A DNA stretch of 64,000 nt, from the NCBI GenBank assembly GCA_025809375.1, contig CP099514.1, positions 2,046,001 through 2,110,000 on the forward strand. Reading direction: 5' to 3'. The notes beneath the pieces were generated by a model. It was given only the letters and a program-made list of their open reading frames with translations. It ran no database searches and was not told where the DNA came from. Below are positions 16,577-23,525 of the stretch, in pieces. The first letter of the stretch is position 1. Each line of letters begins with the position of its first letter. Source of the stretch: Bacillus zhangzhouensis. Its GTDB lineage: Bacteria; Bacillota; Bacilli; Bacillales; Bacillaceae. The position numbers and the translations under genes are program-made.

Positions 16577-16608
16577 AATAGGCTCCTCTGACGAAGAGCC
16601 TATTTTTT
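16577..16608. terminator. terminator hairpin, second of a tandem pair
   Basis: AATAGGCTC pairs with GAGCCTATT, and six T follow on the plus strand. The sequence is very similar to the hairpin 46 bases upstream, which suggests a duplication. On the minus strand the methyltransferase gene ends just before it. Confidence 0.8.
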
Positions 16609-16641
16609 GAGTGCTTGTTCATTACCTGGGAAATATTTTCA

Positions 16642-17244
16642 TCATTTTAAGGCTTTGATACAGATGTATGTATCATAGTGATAAACCGAGACTTCTCTAA
16701 AGTGATATGCTGAAAACAGGCGGCTGATTTCTTGTTCACTGTACGTTGAAAAAGATGTTGACCGTTTTTGTTCCTTTATCAGCTCCTGCTTTTGGAAAGA
16801 TAAAAATACTTCTCCATCCACTTGAAGAACGCGGTACACTTCCTTCATGACTTGCTCAATATCCTTCAAATAATAGATCGTCTGCACCGTAAATAATTTA
16901 TTGAATGATCTGTCTTCAAAAGGTAATTGCTCAGCCTTACCAAACATAATAACGGCTTTGTCCTGTTCCGTAAGCTTCTTATGTTTTCTTTTTCCATATT
17001 TAATCATATGACGAGAGGCATCCACTCCATATACTTTTCCGCGGTCAAGTTTTTCTGCTACCTTTGATAAGGTGGTGCCTCTTCCAGTCCCAATTTCTAA
17101 AATTCGGTCATTTTCTTGTATATTTAAGAGTTGAATCGTCCATTCATTGATATTATGATGATTTTTTTCCATATAGCGGGCAACCCATTTTGAGAACAAG
17201 CCTTTTGGTTCCCTCATTTGTTTTCCAATCCAGCTTTGAATCAA
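16642..17244 (-). CDS. class I SAM-dependent methyltransferase
   Basis: This 200-residue protein has the Rossmann-type methyltransferase core: LEIGTGRGTTLSK (motif I), VYGVDAS (motif II, acidic end for SAM ribose), FGKAEQLPFEDRSF and the post-motif strand KLFTVQTIYYL. It looks like the UbiE/Methyltransf_11 group. The substrate is unknown. I use the TTG at 17242-17244, six bases after GCAGGTG; a GTG three codons upstream is the alternative. It stands alone, with a tandem terminator downstream. Confidence 0.8.
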   Translation of the reverse strand: MIQSWIGKQMREPKGLFSKWVARYMEKNHHNINEWTIQLLNIQENDRILEIGTGRGTTLSKVAEKLDRGKVYGVDASRHMIKYGKRKHKKLTEQDKAVIMFGKAEQLPFEDRSFNKLFTVQTIYYLKDIEQVMKEVYRVLQVDGEVFLSFQKQELIKEQKRSTSFSTYSEQEISRLFSAYHFREVSVYHYDTYICIKALK

Positions 17245-17511
17245 CGTTAACACCTGCTTTTCATCAGTAAATAAAACTATTTACAAATTTTCTTACTTTT
17301 CATATCGGCTCTCACCTAACAAAAATTAAGACCTAGTCCTAATTTATTTGTCCCTTATAAGACGCTCCTTTTCAGAAAATGTTTCGCAGAAAGGGAAACT
17401 TTTTTAACCTGAATAGGCATTTTCATTATTTGTGCTCAGATTGATTTCGTTTTCTGCATGAGCTGCATAATTTATAAATGTATCTTGATTAGATAAAGGT
17501 GGTGCTAGATT

Positions 17512-17637
17512 ATGGGCTTTGGCGGTTATTCTGGAGGCTACTGCGGTGGCTACGGTGGCGGTTTTGCAGGCGGATTCGCATTGCTTGTTGTACTGTTCAT
17601 TTTGTTGATCATCATTGGTGCAAGCTGGATTTGCTAA
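17512..17637 (+). CDS. YjcZ-family sporulation membrane peptide (41 residues)
   Basis: The ATG at 17512 follows AAAGGTGG. The product is a glycine/tyrosine head (MGFGGYSGGYCGGYGGGFAG) followed by one hydrophobic helix (FALLVVLFILLIIIG) and ASWIC. This composition is diagnostic of the YjcZ / small sporulation protein family in Bacillus. A possible sigma-K-like -10 (CATAATTTA at 17466-17474) lies upstream without a clear -35. A strong bidirectional terminator follows directly. Confidence 0.82.
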   Translation: MGFGGYSGGYCGGYGGGFAGGFALLVVLFILLIIIGASWIC

Positions 17638-17639
17638 CG

Positions 17640-17680
17640 TAAAAGGAGCAGGAAACCATGACGTTTCCTGCTCCTTTTCT
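17640..17680. terminator. bidirectional terminator between converging small genes
   Basis: AAAAGGAGCAGGAAA pairs with TTTCCTGCTCCTTTT in a nearly perfect 15-bp stem with flanking A/T runs on both sides. It closes the 41-residue gene (+) and the 53-residue gene (-). Confidence 0.9.
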
Positions 17681-17842
17681 TTAATACCAATACGTTCGGT
17701 ACTGATACATATAACGTCTGAGCATTTCCTCTTGCTCTCTTTGCATGCGGTATGGATTGCCGTACCCGTGTTTTAAGGAATGCGGAATAGATGCATACCC
17801 GTGCCCCACAGACGGAAACCTCATATAGGGTGACATCGACAT
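17681..17842 (-). CDS. small tyrosine-rich, coat-like protein (53 residues)
   Basis: The ATG at 17840-17842 lies eight bases after GAGGTG and is followed by a full stop-terminator unit. The product MSMSPYMRFPSVGHGYASIP continues through HSLKHGYGNPYRMQREQEEM and ends MYQYRTYWY. It is rich in Tyr, Gly, Met and Arg, like small spore coat or exosporium-associated peptides. A competing longer frame from an overlapping ATG (MNVDVTLYE...) has poorer composition and runs into the terminator. I do not know a named homologue. Confidence 0.65.
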   Translation of the reverse strand: MSMSPYMRFPSVGHGYASIPHSLKHGYGNPYRMQREQEEMLRRYMYQYRTYWY

Positions 17843-17908
17843 TCATTGATCACCTCACAATCTCCTTTTACGGTTATCATATGTGCAGGTGATCAATGTG
17901 GAGCGTGT

Positions 17909-17965
17909 CTAAACCTGGTCCTTCTCCCTCGTATAACAATCAAGTATGGCAAGCATCATAAACAT
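17909..17965 (-). CDS. 18-residue mini-ORF with a very strong ribosome binding site
   Basis: AAAAGGAGGAG precedes the ATG (17963-17965) by six bases. The frame encodes MFMMLAILDCYTREKDQV and stops. It lies 38 bases after yrzI on the same strand, in what looks like one transcript. A signal this strong before so short a frame suggests a translated peptide or a regulatory leader. Function is unknown. Confidence 0.5.
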   Translation of the reverse strand: MFMMLAILDCYTREKDQV

Positions 17966-18002
17966 GTCAATCTCCTCCTTTTCACATTTTTCATTTCCTG
18001 TT

Positions 18003-18137
18003 TTAGTTCAAATACTTTAGTTGTTTCTGTTTCATTTCTTCATAAAATGTTTCGACTTCTTGTTCGTAAAGAACGGTCTCAATATCCTTATATTTACGCT
18101 TGATCGTCAATGTAATAAAAAATAAATGGATTGTCAT
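18003..18137 (-). CDS. yrzI: YrzI-family small protein (44 residues)
   Basis: The ATG at 18135-18137 lies seven bases after GGGAGGTG. The protein MTIHLFFITLTIKRKYKDIE has a hydrophobic N-terminus and a charged helical C-terminal half (YEQEVETFYEEMKQKQLKY), as in the Bacillus YrzI family. The family is conserved next to yrhC. I recall YrzI being described as a small toxic or sRNA-related peptide, but cannot confirm this. It is flanked on the same strand by mini-ORFs with strong ribosome binding sites. Confidence 0.75.
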   Translation of the reverse strand: MTIHLFFITLTIKRKYKDIETVLYEQEVETFYEEMKQKQLKYLN

Positions 18138-18171
18138 ATACGCTCACCTCCCTTCAGTTCGCAGCACGCGA

Positions 18172-18211
18172 AACAGCCCGCAGATCCTCTTTATCAGTTG
18201 ACCTGCGGGCA
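18172..18211 (-). promoter_or_regulatory. GC-rich hairpin upstream of yrzI
   Basis: GCCCGCAG and CTGCGGGC pair across about 19 bases, between the 38-residue ORF and yrzI. No T-run follows on the minus strand, so it is probably an mRNA stability or processing structure, not a terminator. Confidence 0.5.
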
Positions 18212-18285
18212 CAAAAAAATACAGCTCAAAAGACAGTGTCTTTCAACCTGCAATGGATGATACGTGTGAAATTCTCGTTTACTAC

Positions 18286-18402
18286 TTAAACAGTTATGAA
18301 GCGTGCACCGTATAAGGCAAAGGAAGGACACGAACTCTTCCACAGGCTGATGACATGATGAAATTGTTGGTTGAATGGATCACAATTAGATACGAATAAC
18401 AT
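18286..18402 (-). CDS. 38-residue ORF, first of the yrzI mini-gene cluster
   Basis: The ATG at 18400-18402 lies nine bases after GAGGAGG and about 35 bases from a near-perfect promoter start. It encodes MLFVSNCDPFNQQFHHVISL and continues to GARFITV. I do not recognise it. It has two Cys and two His and no membrane helix. The promoter, ribosome binding site and position make translation likely; conservation should decide. Confidence 0.5.
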   Translation of the reverse strand: MLFVSNCDPFNQQFHHVISLWKSSCPSFALYGARFITV

Positions 18403-18441
18403 ATTCTTCAGCCTCCTCTACGTTTTTTTCATTACTTTGTA

Positions 18442-18470
18442 AGTATATCCAGCAAGCACCATTTTGTAAA
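18442..18470 (-). promoter_or_regulatory. strong sigma-A promoter of the yrzI mini-gene cluster
   Basis: On the minus strand TTTACA (18465-18470), exactly 17 bases, then TATACT (18442-18447). It reads toward the 38-residue ORF, yrzI and the following mini-genes. Confidence 0.75.
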
Positions 18471-18550
18471 CCTGTTTTTAGTAATATAGATGATTTTTGT
18501 GTTTTTGACTAAATTTCTACAGTTATTCTTGTCCGAATGTCCAATACAAT

Positions 18551-18583
18551 AAAAAAAGCCTCCTCAGGTATATGAGGAGACTT
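18551..18583 (-). terminator. terminator of the yrrT-yrhC operon
   Basis: GTCTCCTCA / TGAGGAGGC pair around a six-base loop, and seven T follow on the minus strand. Confidence 0.88.
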
Positions 18584-18588
18584 TGGAA

Positions 18589-18819
18589 TCAATCTTCATC
18601 TAATTCTTGCAGTTTCTTTTGAAAGAAAATCGCACGTTTAACACAGACAAAAGCTGCTAGTAAGAAAACACAATCTATTCCCATCATTAGCATTTTTGGA
18701 GATGCTTCGATGTGCTGATTCGGTAAAATTGTACCAATATATAAAAAGGTGCTGACAGCAAGCAGAATAAAAGCGTACTGCTTGTAATCTGTCACTAAAT
18801 CACTCCACTTTTTCTTCAC
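18589..18819 (-). CDS. yrhC: YrhC family membrane protein
   Basis: This 76-residue protein has two predicted membrane helices (YAFILLAVSTFLYIGTI and MLMMGIDCVFLLAAFVCV) and a charged tail. YrhC is the conserved last gene of the mcc operon in Bacillus; its biochemical role is unknown. I choose the GTG at 18817-18819, eight bases after GGAAGG; this gives the usual family length, three residues shorter than the longest frame. A terminator follows. Co-transcription with mccB fits CymR control. Confidence 0.85.
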   Translation of the reverse strand: MKKKWSDLVTDYKQYAFILLAVSTFLYIGTILPNQHIEASPKMLMMGIDCVFLLAAFVCVKRAIFFQKKLQELDED

Positions 18820-18891
18820 TTGTTTCACCTTCCAGTTATCAATGTCTATTCATAGCTTAACATAGTGAGAGAAAGTGAGGAGCATGTAATT

Positions 18892-20040
18892 CTATCCATT
18901 CGCTAGTGCGTTCAGTCCTTGTTTGATATCATTTAATAAATCATCAACATCTTCAATCCCGACGGAAATACGAATTAAACCATCTGTGATGCCAAGCTCC
19001 TCCCTGCGGTCTTTTGGAATGGACGCATGGGTCATCCGGGCAGGGACAGAAATTAAGCTTTCTACCGCTCCAAGGCTTTCTGCGATCGTAAACAGTTTTA
19101 GCTGGCTTAAAAATACATCAACATGTTCTTCTTTTCCAATATCAAAAGAGATCATTCCGCCGAAGCCGGATGCTTGTGTTTTCGCCAGTTCATGGCCAGG
19201 GTGAGTATCGAGACCTGGATAATAAACACGTGTAACGGCTGAATGTTGTTCTAAAAACTCTGCGATTTTCTGTGCATTTTGTTGGTGTGCTTCCATTCTT
19301 AGCCCAAGCGTTTTCATCCCTCTCATGAGAAGCCATGAATCCTGCGGTCCAAGAATTCCGCCTGTCGAGTTTTGAACAAAGTGCAGTTCTTCCCCAAGCT
19401 CTTTCGTCGCTGTGACGACAAGCCCGCCTACAACATCACTATGACCGCCTAAATATTTAGTCGCACTATGCAAGACAATGTCCGCGCCATATTCAATCGG
19501 CTTTTGGACATACGGTGTGAAAAATGTATTGTCGACAATCATCAAGATGTTGGCCTCTTTCGTCAATTCGCCGATGGCTTTTAGATCCGTCATTTTGAGT
19601 AAAGGATTGGTTGGTGATTCAATGTAAACGGCTTTTGTTTCAGGTAAAATGGCTTGTTTCACTGCTTCAGGATCACTTGTGTCAACAAAGGTAGCATGAA
19701 TGCCAATGCGGTTTAGCACCTTTGTGATGACGCGGTAGGTCCCGCCGTACACATCATCTGTCAGCACAATATGATCCCCGCTGTTAAACAGCATCATCAC
19801 AGCTGTAATGGCTGCCATCCCTGAACCAAATGCGTAGCCGTTTGCTCCTCCTTCAAGATCGCGAATGACTGTTTCCAGTGCTGTTCTTGTTGGATTTGCT
19901 GTTCTGGAGTATTCATACCCCGTATGTTCGCCTGCTTTCGGCTGCTTATAAGTGCTCACTTGGTAAATAGGCACAGACACAGCGCCTGTTCTTTCATCAC
20001 CCGTTGTTCCGCTGTGAATCATCATTGTTTTTGGTTTCAT
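18892..20040 (-). CDS. mccB: cystathionine gamma-lyase / homocysteine gamma-lyase
   Basis: MccB is a PLP enzyme that cleaves cystathionine to cysteine, 2-oxobutyrate and ammonia, the second step of reverse transsulfuration. The 382-residue form starts at the ATG 20038-20040 behind GGGAGGAAAA. The Cys/Met metabolism signature is intact: YSRTANPTR at 44-52, GSGMAAI at 72-78, and the PLP lysine Lys195 in HSATKYLGGH. It lies one base after mccA and before yrhC. In B. subtilis this operon is repressed by CymR when cysteine is abundant. Confidence 0.96.
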   Translation of the reverse strand: MKPKTMMIHSGTTGDERTGAVSVPIYQVSTYKQPKAGEHTGYEYSRTANPTRTALETVIRDLEGGANGYAFGSGMAAITAVMMLFNSGDHIVLTDDVYGGTYRVITKVLNRIGIHATFVDTSDPEAVKQAILPETKAVYIESPTNPLLKMTDLKAIGELTKEANILMIVDNTFFTPYVQKPIEYGADIVLHSATKYLGGHSDVVGGLVVTATKELGEELHFVQNSTGGILGPQDSWLLMRGMKTLGLRMEAHQQNAQKIAEFLEQHSAVTRVYYPGLDTHPGHELAKTQASGFGGMISFDIGKEEHVDVFLSQLKLFTIAESLGAVESLISVPARMTHASIPKDRREELGITDGLIRISVGIEDVDDLLNDIKQGLNALANG

Positions 20041-20041
20041 G

Positions 20042-20965
20042 CTATTTTCCTCCCTCATAAATTCCTTTACTTAAATATCGCTCACTGCTGTCAGGAAAAA
20101 TGGTGACAATGACTGTTCCAGGTGCTGCTTTCTTTGCTTCCTCTAAAGCGGCAAATAAAGCGGCACCAGAAGAGCTGCCGATGAGAACACCTTCTTTTTC
20201 AGCTGCTGCTTTCACCATTCGAAACGCCTCGTCATCACTGACAGTATAAATGTCATCGAATAAAGCCTGCTCCATATAATCTGGGATAAATTCAAGGCCA
20301 ATTCCTTCCGTTCTATGAGGCCCCGGGTCCCCTCCATTTAAAATCGACCCTTCAGGCTCCACAACCACTGTTTTTATCGCCTGATGCTGCTCTTTTAAAT
20401 AGGCGGCACAACCTTGAAAAGTCCCGCCAGATCCTGCTCCTGCCACGAATACATTAATATTCCCTTTTAAGTCGGACCATAATTCCGGACCGAGCGTTCT
20501 GTAGTAAGTCAATGGATTTACTTGGTTTTTAAACTGTAAAACACAGTAGGCATTGTCAAGACTTGCTTCTAGTTTAAGGGCTTGATCTATCGCACCCTTC
20601 ATGCCTTCTTTTCTCGGCGTGTGAATAATCTCTGCACCGAGCGCCTTCATCAGCTGTTGTTTTTCTTGACTAAAATGTTCTGGTACACAAAAAATGGTTT
20701 GCAATTGATGCTTTCTTGCACTTAGGGCAAGCCCAATTCCTGTGTTTCCAGCAGTTGCTTCAATAATGGTTCCGCCTGGACGCAGTTTGCCAGATGCTAA
20801 TGCTTCTCTGATGAGCATGTCACCTAAACGATCCTTAATACTTCCACCTGGATTCATCATCTCAAGCTTTGCATACACCTCAACACCTTCTGGGACGCCA
20901 ATCCCTGACAGCTTTAAAAGCGGTGTGCGGCCAATTAATTCGGTAATATCCTTTATAACAGCCAT
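20042..20965 (-). CDS. mccA: cystathionine beta-synthase
   Basis: MccA condenses O-acetylserine (or serine) with homocysteine to cystathionine, the first step of conversion of methionine sulfur to cysteine. The fold-type II PLP signature is present: Lys44 in GGSIKDR, the TAGNTGIG loop at 71-78 and the phosphate-binding GAGSGGT. The 307-residue length is usual. The ATG at 20965 follows AAAGGAAGGG. It lies directly before mccB and shortly after mtnN, so homocysteine released from S-adenosylhomocysteine feeds straight into it. Confidence 0.95.
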   Translation of the reverse strand: MAVIKDITELIGRTPLLKLSGIGVPEGVEVYAKLEMMNPGGSIKDRLGDMLIREALASGKLRPGGTIIEATAGNTGIGLALSARKHQLQTIFCVPEHFSQEKQQLMKALGAEIIHTPRKEGMKGAIDQALKLEASLDNAYCVLQFKNQVNPLTYYRTLGPELWSDLKGNINVFVAGAGSGGTFQGCAAYLKEQHQAIKTVVVEPEGSILNGGDPGPHRTEGIGLEFIPDYMEQALFDDIYTVSDDEAFRMVKAAAEKEGVLIGSSSGAALFAALEEAKKAAPGTVIVTIFPDSSERYLSKGIYEGGK

Positions 20966-21011
20966 ATGATTCCCTTCCTTTGCATGGAAAAGAAGGGGAA
21001 AACCCCTTCTT

Positions 21012-21707
21012 TTATTGTGTTTGCTTTATCATACGCAAGACAAGGTCGGTTGAGTGAATCGCTGCTTGCTCAAGGAATTGATCAAAGGAGATATTGGATT
21101 CTTTCCCTGCAATATCCGATAGCGCACGAACGACAACAAATGGGGTACCAAAGAGCTGGCAGACCTGTGCAACGGCTGCAGCTTCCATTTCCACCGCGTA
21201 TAGATCTGGAAACTTCGCTCTCACAAACGCTACACGATCCGGATCATTCATAAATGAATCTCCTGTTGCAATTGTTCCTTTTGCCACTTGAATATGATCA
21301 ATCTCTAAAGCAGATTCCTCTGCCATCTTCACAAGCTTTTCATCCGCAATGAAAGCAGCTGGAAGTCCCGGCACTTGTCCATATTCGTAATCAAAGATGG
21401 TCACATCTACATCATGATGTCTCACATCAGTAGAGATGACAATATCACCTACATTTAATGAGTGATGGAAACCGCCAGCAGATCCTGTATTAATCACATA
21501 ATCTGGCTGAAAGCGGTCAAGCAGTAATGTTGTGCTGACCGCAGCATTTACTTTTCCAATCCCTGATTTTAATAAAATCACTTCTTTATCTTCGTAAACA
21601 CCTGTTGTAAATTCACACCCAGCGATGTTTTCTTGTGTAGCATTTTTTAATTGACCTCTTAAAATCGTCACTTCTTCTTCCATTGCACCTATAACTGCTA
21701 TTTTCAA
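21012..21707 (-). CDS. mtnN: 5'-methylthioadenosine / S-adenosylhomocysteine nucleosidase
   Basis: MtnN hydrolyses methylthioadenosine and S-adenosylhomocysteine to adenine plus the thioribose. It supplies S-ribosylhomocysteine on the way to homocysteine. The 231 residues start at a TTG (21705-21707) eight bases after AAAGGATG. Catalytic and binding residues are visible: Glu12 (EEEV), Glu175 (VEMEAAA) and Asp198 (ALSDIA). It lies between yrrT and mccA in the sulfur operon. Confidence 0.96.
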   Translation of the reverse strand: MKIAVIGAMEEEVTILRGQLKNATQENIAGCEFTTGVYEDKEVILLKSGIGKVNAAVSTTLLLDRFQPDYVINTGSAGGFHHSLNVGDIVISTDVRHHDVDVTIFDYEYGQVPGLPAAFIADEKLVKMAEESALEIDHIQVAKGTIATGDSFMNDPDRVAFVRAKFPDLYAVEMEAAAVAQVCQLFGTPFVVVRALSDIAGKESNISFDQFLEQAAIHSTDLVLRMIKQTQ

Positions 21708-21722
21708 ATCAAAAACATCCTT

Positions 21723-22364
21723 TCATTCCCTTTTCTTTGCTTCTACGATCCAAACAAAATCATTCATTTGTTGAAAGAATGTGCTAAAACCTTCTTCTTC
21801 AAAGATTTGCTTTAGCACATCAATGGATGGATAATATTCCGTTTCTAAATCCTCTGCAAGCTGATCGAACCCTGCAGCTTTTGCTTTGTCTATTTCAGCT
21901 TGATGTGCTGCTTGATTTTGAAACATTGTATCAGCAAAGACTATTTTACCATCTGAGTGAAGGATGTTGCTATAGGTGTGAATGGCTTGTTTTTTTTCTT
22001 CGTCCGTTAAATGGTGGAAAGCATATGAGCTGACGATCGTATCTGGCTCAAAAGGCGGCGCTGAAAATGATAAAAAATCCCCATCATGAAATACATCTGG
22101 TACTCCTTTTTGAAGAGCCGCTTTTTTCATGGCATCTGATGGTTCAACACCAAACACGTTTTTATCAGCTGCAAGGAGTAGCGCTGTAAGATTCCCTGTA
22201 CCGCTTCCAAACTCAAGAACATATTGGCCAGAACGGCCGGCAATCTCTTTTAAAATAGCGGGATACCGGCGAAACACTTCTTTATACTGCTCGTCATGAC
22301 CACTTACCGTGTCGTCATAAGAGTCAGCCCAATGATCAAATAAAGAAAGAAACTCACGTCCCAT
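21723..22364 (-). CDS. yrrT: putative SAM methyltransferase YrrT
   Basis: YrrT is the first gene of the methionine-to-cysteine operon. The 213-residue protein has a methyltransferase core: LEFGSGTGNLTALL (motif I), VFGVEPS (motif II), SSYAFHHLTDEEK and KIVFADT. Its substrate is not known. As it sits before mtnN, it may generate S-adenosylhomocysteine. The ATG at 22362-22364 follows GGAGGGAAAG. Upstream, an AT-rich stretch with ATAGGAATAAAT (near 22388-22400) could be part of the CymR-controlled promoter. Confidence 0.9.
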   Translation of the reverse strand: MGREFLSLFDHWADSYDDTVSGHDEQYKEVFRRYPAILKEIAGRSGQYVLEFGSGTGNLTALLLAADKNVFGVEPSDAMKKAALQKGVPDVFHDGDFLSFSAPPFEPDTIVSSYAFHHLTDEEKKQAIHTYSNILHSDGKIVFADTMFQNQAAHQAEIDKAKAAGFDQLAEDLETEYYPSIDVLKQIFEEEGFSTFFQQMNDFVWIVEAKKRE

Positions 22365-22550
22365 GTTCTTTCCCTCCACTTTATCTATTTATTCCTATGT
22401 GTATAGTATGTTTTATTTCGTTGAACAGTTCCTATCCTATCATAACTTCTGTTTCTTTCCTACTAAAAAATACTGGGAGAGGCAGAAAAACATTTGCCCT
22501 TCTGAGGGAGAGAGATTAAGATGAATGATGAGTATAGAGAGGTGAATCAA

Positions 22551-22754
22551 ATGGATTTTCAGCTGGATTTTTTAAAGGATAAAATTGAATTTTTTGAAGC
22601 AGCATCTTTAAAAGAACTTGAACAAAAAATTCAAAAACAAATTGAACATAATCAGGCGATCCTGCTGGGCGTTCATTCTGTCAGTCATCAAACGACTGTG
22701 ATCGATGAGCGGATTCTGTATACAGCGGTTGTTCATTTTAAAGCGAATGTCTAA
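22551..22754 (+). CDS. yrzA: small conserved protein YrzA (DUF2536 type)
   Basis: This 67-residue protein, MDFQLDFLKDKIEFFEA continuing to YTAVVHFKANV, matches B. subtilis YrzA in length and in the HSVSHQ and YTAVVHFKA segments. It looks like a small alpha/beta domain with no membrane segment. Function is unknown. The ATG at 22551 follows AGAGGTG; a longer start at 22521 lacks this spacing. It is divergent from yrrT and convergent with yrrS. Confidence 0.85.
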   Translation: MDFQLDFLKDKIEFFEAASLKELEQKIQKQIEHNQAILLGVHSVSHQTTVIDERILYTAVVHFKANV

Positions 22755-22756
22755 AC

Positions 22757-22787
22757 AAAAAAGATAGCAAATCTGCTATCTTTTTTT
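22757..22787. terminator. bidirectional terminator between yrzA and yrrS
   Basis: A 13-base arm (six A then GATAGCA) pairs with its complement around loop AATC, with A and T runs on both sides. Confidence 0.9.
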
Positions 22788-22792
22788 CATGT

Positions 22793-23458
22793 TTATCTTA
22801 ATTTTTCAACCTTCACAGGTTTCCATCCTTTTCCATCCACCCACGTAATTTCCACGCGGTAGCGTTCACCTGTTGATCGATCACGGATGGTTCCTTTTGC
22901 ATCTTGAGGACCTCCGTTATTTCCTAACCAAAGAACGGTCATTTGATCTTCTGAAATTCCTGTCGCATAGGACATGGCTTTGATCATTTCTTTCCAGTCT
23001 TTTGAGTTGGAATCATAGGTTGCTGTATGTGAACCGGATTGCTCTGTTCCTACAGGCTCCCAGTCATCGTTTTCGTATGTTTTGTCTACGTCACTCGTTT
23101 TGCCGCCGTCTGTTACTTTGGCGTCTTTTAACGCATCTTTATTAGGCTTTTCTTCATCATCTGTCTTCATCGTATCGTCGTCTTGATCAGATGAGTCATC
23201 TTTTTTTGCATCTGCACCATCTGATGTGTCTTTCTTTGGATCTTTCACATCTTCTTGTGAGTTTTGTTTATTTTCACTTGTTGCAGGTGCCGTTTTAGAT
23301 GGCTCTTTCGCTACATCTGAATCTTTCGGCTTATTAAAAATTAACAAACTCGATGCGACAACCAAAATAAGCACCACAACGATACCAATTAATATGTTAA
23401 GCACCATATTTGCCTTTCTGCGCTTATCACGATGTTCAAATCGAGAATTTCTACTCAA
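22793..23458 (-). CDS. yrrS: YrrS, DUF1510 membrane-anchored protein
   Basis: This 221-residue protein has a short basic cytoplasmic end, one membrane helix at about residues 18-44 and a long acidic, low-complexity linker rich in Asp/Lys/Ser. A C-terminal DUF1510 domain follows (AMSYATGISEDQMTVLWLGN to GWKPVKVEKL). The start is a TTG behind AAAGGAGTG. In B. subtilis it neighbours the penicillin-binding protein gene pbpI and is studied with it as a division-related protein. Its job near the cell wall is inference. Confidence 0.88.
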   Translation of the reverse strand: MSRNSRFEHRDKRRKANMVLNILIGIVVVLILVVASSLLIFNKPKDSDVAKEPSKTAPATSENKQNSQEDVKDPKKDTSDGADAKKDDSSDQDDDTMKTDDEEKPNKDALKDAKVTDGGKTSDVDKTYENDDWEPVGTEQSGSHTATYDSNSKDWKEMIKAMSYATGISEDQMTVLWLGNNGGPQDAKGTIRDRSTGERYRVEITWVDGKGWKPVKVEKLR

Positions 23459-23525
23459 AATCTCTGCACTCCTTTGCCTCTGTTCCCTAAGTCGTTACTA
23501 TTCTAACATGTCATGAAGGGATGTT

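Larger units (their letters stand above)
16236..16641 (+). other. 406-base gap: candidate small RNA or 28-codon ORF, and two terminators
   Basis: No long gene is present. On the plus strand a perfect TATAAT near 16318 has only a poor -35. It precedes AAGAAGGAG and a GTG-started 28-codon frame (about 16354-16440) rich in lysine (KKKHVSFSEIKKKILKKKLN). An inverted repeat ACACACGT / ACATGTGT surrounds this start. Two similar terminators follow at 16531 and 16577. A short transcript, coding or regulatory, is plausible but unproven. Confidence 0.4.

Noticed and set aside
17634..17846. 70-codon minus-strand frame MNVDVTLYEVSV...
   Set aside because: It overlaps the 53-residue frame in another phase and reads through the strong terminator at 17640-17680; the 53-residue frame has better spacing and a stop before the terminator.
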